Below are positions 51,679-60,165 of a DNA stretch of 64,000 nt, in pieces. The stretch covers positions 1-64,000 of the forward strand of contig JAFYNJ010000010.1 of the NCBI GenBank assembly GCA_017549805.1. Reading direction: 5' to 3'. The stretch's first letter is position 1, and the number at the start of each line of letters is the position of its first letter. The stretch comes from Bacteroidales bacterium. GTDB taxonomy: Bacteria; Bacteroidota; Bacteroidia; Bacteroidales; F082. The position numbers were made by a program, and so were the translations under genes. A model generated the notes under the pieces. It did no database searches. It was not told where the DNA came from and worked only from the letters and a program-made list of their open reading frames with translations.

Positions 51679-52962
51679 TCAGTAACCATATTTTTCTTTC
51701 CAGCGCTCACGCAAAATCTTCCTTAGCTCGCGTTCACGAGGATTATCTTGAGGCTCATACAAAACCGTGCCAGAAATTGCTTCCGGAAGAAATTCTTGAT
51801 CAACAAAGTTGCCTTCAAAGGAATGGGCGTATTTATAGCCTTGGTGATAGCCAAGGTCTTTCATCAACTTGGTCGGGGCGTTGCGAAGATGAAGCGGCAC
51901 TGGCAAATCGCCTGTCTGCCTTACCAAAGCCTGGGCAGCGTCGATGGCAGCCACTGCCGCGTTGCTCTTGGGCGAGGAAGCCAGATAGGTCACCGTTTGG
52001 GAAAGGATGATACGGCTCTCAGGCCAACCGATCTTGTTGACGGCGTCGAAACAAGTGTTGGCCAACAGCAAAGCATTGGGATTGGCATTGCCGATGTCTT
52101 CAGATGCCAGAATTAGCATACGGCGCGCGATGAAAAGCGGATCCTCCCCTGCCTCGATCATCCTTGCCAGATAATACAAAGCCGCATTGGGATCGCTGCC
52201 GCGCATCGACTTGATGAAGGCTGAGATGACGTCGTAGTGCATCTCCCCTTGCTTGTCGTATTTCACCAAATTGCTTTGGATGGTATCGGTTGTGAAGTCG
52301 TTGGTCACCACCAGCTCCTTGGCTTGGGGATTTTGGTCGTCCAACGAAGACACTACCAGCTCGATAGCATTCAGCAGCTTGCGTCCGTCACCACCGCTGA
52401 TGCGCATTAAGGCTTCCGGCTCCTGCACAATGATCTTCTTGCTGTAATCGGATTCCAACATCTTGACGGCCTTATCCAACATCACCTCCAGGTCTTCTTT
52501 CTCAAGGGATTTCAGCACATAGACCTGGCAACGCGACAGCAAAGGCGAGATCACCTCGAAAGATGGATTCTCCGTAGTAGCGCCGATAAGCGTCACCAAT
52601 CCTTTTTCTACGGCGCCTAAGAGCGAGTCCTGCTGCGACTTGCTGAAACGGTGGATTTCATCGATAAACAAGATGGGCGCCTCGGGAGCCATTCTCGCGC
52701 GGTCGATAACCTCACGTACCTCTTTCACACCGCTGCTGACGGCGCTGAGCTGGAAGAACTGGCGTTTCACCTGTTTGGAGATGATGTAGGCCAAGGTGGT
52801 CTTGCCCACACCTGGCGGTCCCCAGAAAATCATGGACGGAATCCTGCCGCTCTCGATGGCACGGCGTAACACGGCATTCTCACCGATGATATGCTTCTGC
52901 CCGATGTAGTCGTCAAGCGTCGTCGGACGCAGGCGTTCCGCCAATGGGATGGTCGATTTCAT
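51679..52962 (-). CDS. rarA: Replication-associated recombination protein A (MgsA/RarA)
   Basis: The 427-residue AAA+ protein from ATG 52962 (MKSTIPLAERLRPTTLDDYI) has Walker A FWGPPGVGKTTLAYI, Walker B ILFIDEIHRFSKSQQDSLLG, sensor 1 GATTENPSFEV, and the C-terminal tetramerisation domain with RGSDPNAALYYLARMIEAGE and HLRNAPTKLMKDLGYH. It acts at stalled replication forks. Its promoter TATCTTTG lies at 52980-52987, divergent from the dipeptidase gene, and the longer ORF start would fall over it. Confidence 0.94.
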   Translation of the reverse strand: MKSTIPLAERLRPTTLDDYIGQKHIIGENAVLRRAIESGRIPSMIFWGPPGVGKTTLAYIISKQVKRQFFQLSAVSSGVKEVREVIDRARMAPEAPILFIDEIHRFSKSQQDSLLGAVEKGLVTLIGATTENPSFEVISPLLSRCQVYVLKSLEKEDLEVMLDKAVKMLESDYSKKIIVQEPEALMRISGGDGRKLLNAIELVVSSLDDQNPQAKELVVTNDFTTDTIQSNLVKYDKQGEMHYDVISAFIKSMRGSDPNAALYYLARMIEAGEDPLFIARRMLILASEDIGNANPNALLLANTCFDAVNKIGWPESRIILSQTVTYLASSPKSNAAVAAIDAAQALVRQTGDLPVPLHLRNAPTKLMKDLGYHQGYKYAHSFEGNFVDQEFLPEAISGTVLYEPQDNPRERELRKILRERWKEKYGY

Positions 52963-52979
52963 TTTTCGATTAGTTTTGG

Positions 52980-53006
52980 CAAAGATACAACTTTTCTTTA
53001 CCTTTG
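52980..53006. promoter_or_regulatory. Divergent promoters for rarA and the C69 dipeptidase
   Basis: The minus strand has TATCTTTG at 52980-52987. The plus strand has TACCTTTG at 52999-53006, 18 nt before ATG 53025. Confidence 0.6.
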
Positions 53007-53024
53007 CCAAAAGAATTCATCCTT

Positions 53025-54749
53025 ATGAAAAAACTCCAATACCTCCTTCTCATCAGCTTTTTAGCCGCTTTCAACGCAGCTCAAGCCTGTACCAACTTCC
53101 TGATAACCAAAGGTGCTACCGTGGATGGCTCCAACTTCATCAGCTATTGCGCCGACTCGCACATCCGCTACGGCGAGCTCTACTTCACCCCTGCCGCAGA
53201 TTGGCCGGAAGGTAGCATGCGTGTATGCTACGATCGTGGCACCAACGCCCCACGTGGCAGCGTGCCTCAGCCTGCTCACACATTTAAAGTTGTCGGCTAC
53301 ATAAATGAAAACCAAGTCGGACTTGGTGAAACCACCTTCGGCGGTCGCGAGGAACTGATGGATCCCACGGGTATCGTCGATTACGGCAGCCTGATGTTCA
53401 TCGCCCTGGAACGCAGCACCTCGGCCCGTGAAGCCATCAAAGTCATGGCCGACCTGGTGGAGGAATACGGCTATGGCAGCGACGGCGAGTCGTTCAGCAT
53501 CAGCGACGCCAACGAAGTTTGGTACATGGAGATCATGCCCAAAGGCTACACGCCACAAGTGACTAAGACCGGTGACACCATCAACGCCGACCGTGGTGCC
53601 GTGTGGGTCGCCATCCGCATCCCCGACGGCTATGTGAGCGGTCATGCCAATGCCGCCAGGATCACCACCTTCCCTTTACGAAATGGTAAGACCTCCATCA
53701 CCGACAAGGACTGGAAAAAGCTATACAATCCCCAAGTGGATGTCATATACAAGCACGATGTTATCGACTTCGCCCGTCGCAAGGGCTATTTCAGCGGCAA
53801 GGACAAGGACTTCGACTTCAGCGCCGCCTACGCCCCAGTGGATTTCAGCGCAGCACGCATCTGCGACCTACGCGTGTGGACCATGTTCAACAAGGTCTGC
53901 GACGGCATGGACGAGTATTGGGACTATGTCACCGGCAAAGACCTCACCCACCGCATGCCGCTTTACGTGAAGCCCAACCGCAAGATCAGCCTCAGCGACA
54001 TGATGAGCTTCCAACGCGACCATTTCCAAGGCACCGAGTTGGACAAGACCTTGGATCCCGGTGCGGGTCCCTTCGGATCGCCGTTCCGATTCAACCCGCT
54101 GTATTGGAAATACGACGACAAGCCCTATTTCAACGAGCGCAGCATCGAGGTGGTGCAGACAGGTTTCTCCTTCATCGCGCAAAGTCGCTCGTGGCTGCCC
54201 AACCCCATCGGCGGCATCATCTGGTTTGGCGTTGACGACACCAACTCCACCGTCTATACCCCTTTCTACTGCTCCATCAGCGAGGTGCCCATCGAGTACC
54301 GAGTAGGCAACGGTGACATGCTGACTTACAGCGACAACGCCGCCTTCTGGGTATTTAACCGGTTGGCACATTTCAAATACCTGTTCTACAACCGCGTCAT
54401 CGGCGACATCCAAAAGGTGCAACAGGGATTGGAAACCCTCTACCAGGAACAGGTGAGCTATGCCGACAACGAGGCGTTGAACCTGTTTGCCGAGAATCCC
54501 ATTCGTGCCATCGCCTATCTCACCGATTTCTGCGCCAAAGCTGCCAACAATACGGTGACCCGTTGGAAAGAGCTGGACAATTATCTATTGGTGAAATACC
54601 TGGACAGTAACGTCAAGCAGGAGGAAAACGGCGAGTTCAAGCGCAACGGCTACGGTTATCCTGCCAAACCAAAACAGCCCGGCTATCCTGATTCATGGAA
54701 AAAGCAAGTGATTGAAGGTACCGGCGATCGGTTTGAGAGGCCGGAATAA
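53025..54749 (+). CDS. C69 family dipeptidase
   Basis: The 574-residue protein from ATG 53025 has a signal peptide (KKLQYLLLISFLAAFNAAQA) cleaved directly before CTNFLITKGATVDGS. That Cys becomes the N-terminal nucleophile of the Ntn-hydrolase fold, as in PepD/C69 dipeptidases. Other family motifs are FKVVGYINENQVGLGETTFG, ALERSTSAREAIKVMADLVE, and NEVWYMEIMPKGYTPQ. It probably hydrolyses dipeptides in the periplasm. Length is at the upper end for the family. It has its own promoter. Confidence 0.92.
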   Translation: MKKLQYLLLISFLAAFNAAQACTNFLITKGATVDGSNFISYCADSHIRYGELYFTPAADWPEGSMRVCYDRGTNAPRGSVPQPAHTFKVVGYINENQVGLGETTFGGREELMDPTGIVDYGSLMFIALERSTSAREAIKVMADLVEEYGYGSDGESFSISDANEVWYMEIMPKGYTPQVTKTGDTINADRGAVWVAIRIPDGYVSGHANAARITTFPLRNGKTSITDKDWKKLYNPQVDVIYKHDVIDFARRKGYFSGKDKDFDFSAAYAPVDFSAARICDLRVWTMFNKVCDGMDEYWDYVTGKDLTHRMPLYVKPNRKISLSDMMSFQRDHFQGTELDKTLDPGAGPFGSPFRFNPLYWKYDDKPYFNERSIEVVQTGFSFIAQSRSWLPNPIGGIIWFGVDDTNSTVYTPFYCSISEVPIEYRVGNGDMLTYSDNAAFWVFNRLAHFKYLFYNRVIGDIQKVQQGLETLYQEQVSYADNEALNLFAENPIRAIAYLTDFCAKAANNTVTRWKELDNYLLVKYLDSNVKQEENGEFKRNGYGYPAKPKQPGYPDSWKKQVIEGTGDRFERPE

Positions 54750-54752
54750 GCA

Positions 54753-55949
54753 TCAAACGGCCAGCAATACCAGCAGCTGCGCCGAGAAGATACGCAGGAA
54801 CATCGTCAAGGGATACACCGTGGCGTAACCCAAGTTGGGCAATTTGCAGCCTTCGGGCGCCACATTGTTGGCAAATGCCAATACCGGAGGATCGGTGGTA
54901 GCGCCGCCAATCATGCCCATCAGCGTGTAATAGTTGACCTTGAAGACCAGCCGAGCAATGATGGCCATGGTCATCTCAGGCACCATGGTGATGATGAAGC
55001 CATATACAATCCACATATAGCCGCCATCGGCGAGGGTGCTCACGAAGCTACCGCCCGCGCTCAAGCCCACAGCAGCGAGGAACAGCGCGATGCCCACCTC
55101 ACGCAGCATCGACACGCCTTGGCTTTCGGTGAACTCTGTGCCGAACCAGCCTTTTTTCACACTCAGCCAACTCACAATCAAAGCTACCACTAAAGGTCCG
55201 CCAGCCAGTCCCAGCTTCACTGGTGCCGCCATGCCCACGGGAATCGGGATGGAGCCAATGAGGATGCCCAATGCGATGATAACGAAGATGGAAATCAATC
55301 GAAGCTTTTTCCCATCGGCAGCCTTCATGGAAGCCGTTTGCGTCGAAGGTTCCGAAGCCTCGTCCGTCACAGGCTCCTGATCCAGCTTAATGCGGCAGAT
55401 GGGGCGCACCAAGAGGCAAGTCATGATCAATCCGACCACCGCCAAAGGATAGGCCATGGCATAGCCAGCGGCAATGGTGTCGGGTGTTCCGATGCCCAGT
55501 TCCGTGACGGTTTGTTGCGCTGCCGACATGCCTGGGGTGTTGGTGATGGCACCCGTGTAAACACCTGCCATGACCTCCAAAGGCTCCCCAGTCACCTTGC
55601 TGATGACGATGGTCGTCAGCACGCCAAGAACCACGATGGCAACGGCCAGCAGGTTCAGCTTCAAGCCTCCTTTCTTGAAGGCCTTGAAGAAGCCCGGTCC
55701 GACCTGTATGCCGACTCCCGTGACGAACAGGATCAAGCCGAATTCCTTAATTACATGCAGCATGTCGTGGTTCAGCGACACGCCCAAAGCGCTGATCAAA
55801 ATGCCCACGAAGAGCACCCAGGTGATGCCTAACGACACACCTTTGAACTTGATTTTGCCTAACAGCAATCCAGCAAAAATGGCAACGGAAAGATAGAGGA
55901 TGGTCGGGCCGACACCCGAACCGGTAAAGAGATTGACGATCCAATTCAT
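54753..55949 (-). CDS. AspT/YidE-type transporter lacking TrkA_C domains
   Basis: The 398-residue protein has two repeats of about five membrane segments with the family AspT/YidE/YbjL duplication: FGLILFVTGVGIQVGPGFFK, then GVYTGAITNTPGMSAAQQTV in the first half, and FLAAVGLSAGGSFVSTLADG with GMIGGATTDPPVLAFANN in the second. Relatives of about 550 residues carry two cytosolic TrkA_C domains between the halves. Here only a short polar linker remains (PVTDEASEPSTQTASM). It could import or exchange a small organic acid. It follows the transketolase-LOG gene by 3 nt. Confidence 0.8.
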   Translation of the reverse strand: MNWIVNLFTGSGVGPTILYLSVAIFAGLLLGKIKFKGVSLGITWVLFVGILISALGVSLNHDMLHVIKEFGLILFVTGVGIQVGPGFFKAFKKGGLKLNLLAVAIVVLGVLTTIVISKVTGEPLEVMAGVYTGAITNTPGMSAAQQTVTELGIGTPDTIAAGYAMAYPLAVVGLIMTCLLVRPICRIKLDQEPVTDEASEPSTQTASMKAADGKKLRLISIFVIIALGILIGSIPIPVGMAAPVKLGLAGGPLVVALIVSWLSVKKGWFGTEFTESQGVSMLREVGIALFLAAVGLSAGGSFVSTLADGGYMWIVYGFIITMVPEMTMAIIARLVFKVNYYTLMGMIGGATTDPPVLAFANNVAPEGCKLPNLGYATVYPLTMFLRIFSAQLLVLLAV

Positions 55950-55952
55950 AGT

Positions 55953-57833
55953 TTATTTCCCTTCCTTGAAACGCACGATGGCATCGATGATTTCGTCGTT
56001 GTCGTCGGAGATGGTCAATATCATGTTCTTAAAGATGCCGCGGTCGCTGAGGTCCTTGAGCATGGCGTATGCCGGCATGTAATTCGTGTAATAGTCCTTG
56101 CCCATGAAGATCATCGGGCTGGCATAGCCCTCGGTCTCATAGTGGTTCTGACCGGCATCCTGGAAGATTTCCTGCATGGTGCCCGCGCTACCTGGCGTAT
56201 AGATGATGCCGCCCTTGGCCACGGTGACGATACCGTCCTCGCGCACGCTGTTGTCGAAATACTTGGCGATGTCGGTGGCAAATGGCGCTGTGGGCTCGTG
56301 CCCATAGAAATAGGTCGGGATGGCCAAGCTACGGTAGTCGGACGTCAAGGGGAAGCGTTCCATCACCTCGAAGGAGCGGCAGAGCCATCCTTCGTCCTTG
56401 AAGGTAGGCGCAGGCGTCAGCATAGCCAGAGCCTCCTCCACTTCGCTGTCGGGACGGCCTGCCATGTAAGCGCCAAGATGCGTTGCCTCCATGGCACCGG
56501 GACCGCCACCCGTCACCATCAGGCGGCCCATCTCAGTAAGCTTCTTGCTGAGATAGACGATCTGGCGGTACTGCGGATCGTCGCGCCTGCGGGCGTGGCC
56601 GCCCATGACGCCGATGACCATTTTCTCGTCGTATTGGTCGAGCAACTTGTAGAGATAATGGGTGATGAAATGGTCGTGCAACGAACGGGCCAGCGTCTCA
56701 CGAACATCCTTTCCGCGCTGACCGAAACTCATATAGCTGCGATAGACCTTGGTGTCGTAACAGTCTTCAAAGGTGCATTCATCATGGAAATCATAGCCTT
56801 CATACAGCATTTTGCTGGTGTATAACGACTTGGGATGTGTCGAGAAAGGCTTGTCCATCTTTGGAATGAAAACGCAGAGGTCGTCTTTCTCCACCTCCTT
56901 CAGCACGCGATTGACGATGCCGGCGGAATCGAGGCCGAACTTGTGCATCAAGGCCGATGCCTGTCCCGACTCGCCGAAGCAGTCGTTCATGCCGATGCGA
57001 TACACACGGATGGGGTGGTTTTCCGCAAGGAATTCAGACACTGCGCCACCCAGGCCTCCTGCCGCCTGATGTTCCTCCACAGTGAAGATCATGCGGGTTT
57101 CGTCGGCAGCCTTTTTCAGGATGTCGCCATCCAGCGGCTTGATGGTATGCATGTTGATGACCCTGGCGGAGATGCCCATGTGATCGAGCATGTGAGCCGC
57201 CTTGAGCGCCTCCCACACCTCGTGACCCGTAGCCACGATGGTGACATCGGTGCCGTCGAGCATCAGCTGCGCCTTGCCGATTTGGAAATTCTGATCCTCG
57301 GTAGTGAAGTCTGGCATGGGTTCACGGCCAAAACGGATATAGACCGGTCCGTCCAGCTCCAGGATGGCTTTCTCCGTGGCAATCTTGGCTTGGGTGGCAT
57401 CGCAGGGCGAGATGACCGTCATGTTGGGCAGGACGCGCATCGCGGCAATGTCCTCCAAGGCCTGATGGGTAGCGCCATCCGGACCCACCGAGACGCCTGC
57501 ATGGGCGCCTCCGATGACCACATGCACGTTGTTGTAGCATGTGGAGATGCGAATCTGATCGTTGGCCCGATGCGCCGCAAAGACCCCGTATGTGCTGAAC
57601 ACCGGTATCTTGCCGCTCAACGCCATGCCCGATGCCACGGCGATGGCATCCTGTTCGGCGATGCCCATGGATAAGAAACGATCCGGATAGGCATCCTTGA
57701 ACAAATTCATACCGACAGAAGCCGTAATATCCGCTCCCAGTCCGACCACGCGTTCATCTTTCTGTGCCGCAGCCAGCACACCTTCACCAAATCCCAATTT
57801 GGTGGCTTTATTTCCTTTGTTTGTATATTCCAT
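55953..57833 (-). CDS. Transketolase C-terminal half fused to a LOG-like domain
   Basis: The protein has 626 residues from ATG 57833 (MEYTNKGNK). Residues about 1-310 are the transketolase pyrimidine-binding and C-terminal parts: DITASVGMNLFKDAYPDRFL, MGIAEQDAIAVASGMALSGK, GGAHAGVSVGPDGATHQALE. A linker follows (FIPKMDKPFSTHPKSLYTSK). Residues about 380-610 are LOG-family nucleotide 5'-monophosphate phosphoribohydrolase-like: MVTGGGPGAMEATHLGAYMA and IIYTPGSAGTMQEIFQDAG. LOG enzymes release ribose 5-phosphate, a transketolase substrate, so the fusion is chemically sensible. The N-terminal half of transketolase is encoded by the gene just upstream. Confidence 0.85.
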   Translation of the reverse strand: MEYTNKGNKATKLGFGEGVLAAAQKDERVVGLGADITASVGMNLFKDAYPDRFLSMGIAEQDAIAVASGMALSGKIPVFSTYGVFAAHRANDQIRISTCYNNVHVVIGGAHAGVSVGPDGATHQALEDIAAMRVLPNMTVISPCDATQAKIATEKAILELDGPVYIRFGREPMPDFTTEDQNFQIGKAQLMLDGTDVTIVATGHEVWEALKAAHMLDHMGISARVINMHTIKPLDGDILKKAADETRMIFTVEEHQAAGGLGGAVSEFLAENHPIRVYRIGMNDCFGESGQASALMHKFGLDSAGIVNRVLKEVEKDDLCVFIPKMDKPFSTHPKSLYTSKMLYEGYDFHDECTFEDCYDTKVYRSYMSFGQRGKDVRETLARSLHDHFITHYLYKLLDQYDEKMVIGVMGGHARRRDDPQYRQIVYLSKKLTEMGRLMVTGGGPGAMEATHLGAYMAGRPDSEVEEALAMLTPAPTFKDEGWLCRSFEVMERFPLTSDYRSLAIPTYFYGHEPTAPFATDIAKYFDNSVREDGIVTVAKGGIIYTPGSAGTMQEIFQDAGQNHYETEGYASPMIFMGKDYYTNYMPAYAMLKDLSDRGIFKNMILTISDDNDEIIDAIVRFKEGK

Positions 57834-57846
57834 AATATCTTCAGTT

Positions 57847-57876
57847 TTCACCTCTCACCTCTCACCTTTCACCTCC
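57847..57876 (-). repeat. 7-bp tandem repeat at the 3' end of the transketolase N-terminal gene
   Basis: The minus strand reads GGTGAAA, GGTGAGA, GGTGAGA, GGTGAAA. The gene stops in it (EVKGER then TGA at 57855). Confidence 0.75.
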
Positions 57877-58670
57877 CTCAAAAACTCCGGCAGTTGCTCT
57901 TTTGAGGGCACTTTCCCGTGCCATTGGTTATTGTTCTCAATGCTCTTCACGCCTTTCCCCATTACGGTATCCGCGATGATGACCGTCGGTTGGCCTTCCG
58001 TCTTGTCGGCCATCTCCAGCGCCATCTTGATCTGACCATAGTCGTGACCATCGATTTCAATAGCTTTCCACCCGAAGGCAACCCATTTGTCCTTCAGGGG
58101 ATCGATGCCCATCACCTCTTCGGTGCCGCCGTCGATCTGAAGGCGGTTGCGGTCGATGATGGCGCAGAGGTTGTCGGCCTTGTAATGCGCCGCTGCCATG
58201 GCCGTCTCCCACACACTTCCCTCTTGCTGTTCGCCGTCGCCCATCACGCAAAACACGCGGGTCGGCTTGCCATCCATCTTCGCGCTGAGCGCCATGCCCA
58301 ATGCCACGCCGAGCCCTTGTCCTAATGAGCCTGAGCACGTCTCAAGTCCGGGCAGCTTGAACTCATAGCTCGGATGACCCTGAAGCCGGCTTCCCAACTT
58401 GCGCAGCGTCATCATCTCCTCTTCAGGGAAATAGCCTGCCGCTGCCAAGGTCGCATACAACACAGGTGCCGTATGACCGATGGAAAGAACCACCTTGTCG
58501 CGTCCATCCCACTGGGGATCCGACGGACGGTGACGCAGATGGTCGAAATACAAAACCGTGAAGATATCCACAAGATCGAGCGACCCGCCTGTATGGCCCG
58601 AACCTGCCTCTGTCAAAGCATTCAAAATGAGTTCGCGGATATGAGTCGCCTTGCTTTCAAAATCTACCAT
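57855..58670 (-). CDS. Transketolase, N-terminal (thiamine diphosphate-binding) subunit
   Basis: The 271-residue protein is the first half of a split transketolase: ILNALTEAGSGHTGGSLDLV, KVVLSIGHTAPVLYATLAAA, and the ThDP site FCVMGDGEQQEGSVWETAMA followed by LCAIIDRNRLQIDGGTEEV. It needs the C-terminal half encoded by the next gene, 21 nt downstream, to form the active enzyme in the non-oxidative pentose phosphate pathway. Its final codons and stop lie in a heptamer repeat. Confidence 0.9.
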   Translation of the reverse strand: MVDFESKATHIRELILNALTEAGSGHTGGSLDLVDIFTVLYFDHLRHRPSDPQWDGRDKVVLSIGHTAPVLYATLAAAGYFPEEEMMTLRKLGSRLQGHPSYEFKLPGLETCSGSLGQGLGVALGMALSAKMDGKPTRVFCVMGDGEQQEGSVWETAMAAAHYKADNLCAIIDRNRLQIDGGTEEVMGIDPLKDKWVAFGWKAIEIDGHDYGQIKMALEMADKTEGQPTVIIADTVMGKGVKSIENNNQWHGKVPSKEQLPEFLREVKGER

Positions 58671-59167
58671 ATCAAACCGATTAAATCCTTAACAATATAA
58701 AAAATGCAGATGACGGCATACACCGTCTTGATGAAGGTCCCTGCCAAAAAGCCCACGAAAGATCCAAAGGCTGAGCGCCATGCATTATGGTCGGGCGTGC
58801 CTGCGTTCCGCTCGCCGATATAGGCTCCGATGAACGGTCCCAACAAGATGGCGATGAAACCGATTGGGAAAACAATGGTAAACAGAAGTCCCAAGATAAG
58901 TCCTATGGTACTACCACGCACTCCAGCCTTGGTGCCTCCCAGCGTCTTGGTACCCCAAATAGGAACCACATAATCCAACAAAAATATGACTGCGCCAACG
59001 ATTCCCATGATCACCAAGAAGCTGGTAGGATAGTCAATGCCATCCACGAATGACAGGACCAGCAACGACAGGAAGCTGAACGGCGGACCTGCAATTCCGG
59101 GCACAATGGCCCCGACCAGCCCTATTGCAGCCAGCAGGATTGCAGCGATGATAAGCACGTATGTCAT
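58664..59167 (-). CDS. DUF456 family membrane protein
   Basis: The protein has 167 residues from ATG 59167. It has several membrane segments and the DUF456 pattern: LAAIGLVGAIVPGIAGPPFS, GAVIFLLDYVVPIWGTKTLG and FLAGTFIKTVYAVICIFYIV. The function is unknown. It overlaps the transketolase N-terminal gene by 7 bp. TATCTTTG lies at 59184-59191 on the minus strand, so it heads the transketolase-transporter operon. Confidence 0.85.
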   Translation of the reverse strand: MTYVLIIAAILLAAIGLVGAIVPGIAGPPFSFLSLLVLSFVDGIDYPTSFLVIMGIVGAVIFLLDYVVPIWGTKTLGGTKAGVRGSTIGLILGLLFTIVFPIGFIAILLGPFIGAYIGERNAGTPDHNAWRSAFGSFVGFLAGTFIKTVYAVICIFYIVKDLIGLIW

Positions 59168-59183
59168 GGCATGATTAAAATTG

Positions 59184-59191
59184 CAAAGATA
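59184..59191 (-). promoter_or_regulatory. -7 promoter element (TATCTTTG) of the DUF456-transketolase operon
   Basis: The minus strand reads TATCTTTG, 16 nt before ATG 59167. Confidence 0.6.
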
Positions 59192-59306
59192 ACAATTATC
59201 AAAACACATTCCAATTCTCATCAAAATAATTATTAGATAATATTTCAACATATTTTCATTATTGAATGCATGATATTAATTTATTTTTGTATCATAAAAC
59301 AAAATA

Positions 59307-60137
59307 ATGAAAAGAATTATTTTTATGATAGCAACTTACCTATTAATTAATAGGTGTTGCGCGTTCGACTTGACGAGGACGGTTGGAGGGCGTGCCGCGG
59401 CCATGGGACGGACTTCGGTTTGCGAGCAAGGCATCTGGGGGTTACAGAACAACCCTGCAGGATTGGCTTATCTGAAAGGATGGAATTTCGGATTGTATTA
59501 TGAGAACCAATGGCTGTTGAAGGAGACTGCCTTCAAAACGGGAGGCATCGCCAAATCCTTTGAGGGCATCGGATGCATCGGGCTTTCGGTCAGCCAATTC
59601 GGCGGGGAAAACTATAGCGAAAACCAGTTCGGAATTGTCTATGCCCGCGATTTCGGACCTTATCTGCAGATGGGGCTTCAAACGGAATATCTGCTTTTGC
59701 ATTGGGGCGACGGCTACCCCAACCAAGGAGCTCTCGTCGTCAGTCTCGGTGTCCAGTCGCAGGTCACAAAGAAACTGCGTTTGGGAGCATGCCTCTTCAA
59801 CCCGGTGATGGCAAGACTGAAGACGCTCAACGAGGACCGGCTCCCCACCGTGATGCGTTTCGGGTTGGCCTATCAGTTCACCAACGACTTTATCGGACAA
59901 TGCGAGGCGGAATATGACAACAGCCGCGAGGGACTGCAACTGAAAGGGGGCTTCGAATACCAGTTGTTCAAGCGCTTCAGTCTTCGGGCTGGGGCGCAAT
60001 ACCATCCCAACATCCTGAGCTTCGGCCTCGGTTATGAGCTCCAACGTCTCCATGTAGATGTCGCAGCCCAGATGCATCAGGTTTTGGGAGCGTCGGTGCA
60101 GATTGGGATGAGGGTGGAGATAAAAGATAAAAGATAA
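59307..60137 (+). CDS. PorV/PorQ-like outer-membrane beta-barrel protein
   Basis: The 276-residue protein has a signal region (RIIFMIATYLLINRCCAF). The PorV/PorQ start pattern follows (TVGGRAAAMGRTSVCEQGIW, then GLQNNPAGLAYL), and then alternating strands typical of a FadL-like barrel (FGLYYENQWLLKETAFKTGG, LGACLFNPVMARLK). Such proteins attach type IX-secreted proteins to the surface or serve as outer-membrane shuttles. Its last residues (EIKDKR) come from a 7-bp repeat. The next gene encodes a second outer-membrane protein. Confidence 0.7.
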   Translation: MKRIIFMIATYLLINRCCAFDLTRTVGGRAAAMGRTSVCEQGIWGLQNNPAGLAYLKGWNFGLYYENQWLLKETAFKTGGIAKSFEGIGCIGLSVSQFGGENYSENQFGIVYARDFGPYLQMGLQTEYLLLHWGDGYPNQGALVVSLGVQSQVTKKLRLGACLFNPVMARLKTLNEDRLPTVMRFGLAYQFTNDFIGQCEAEYDNSREGLQLKGGFEYQLFKRFSLRAGAQYHPNILSFGLGYELQRLHVDVAAQMHQVLGASVQIGMRVEIKDKR

Positions 60138-60165
60138 AAGATACAAGCTAAAAGGTGAGAAGATG
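60119..60165 (+). repeat. 7-bp tandem repeat spanning the end of one gene and start of the next
   Basis: GATAAAA units (three), followed by degenerate heptamers up to the GTG start at 60155. The upstream gene stops inside it at 60137. Confidence 0.7.

Noticed and set aside
56835-57674. 279-aa open frame on the plus strand
   Set aside because: It is antisense to the transketolase-LOG gene.
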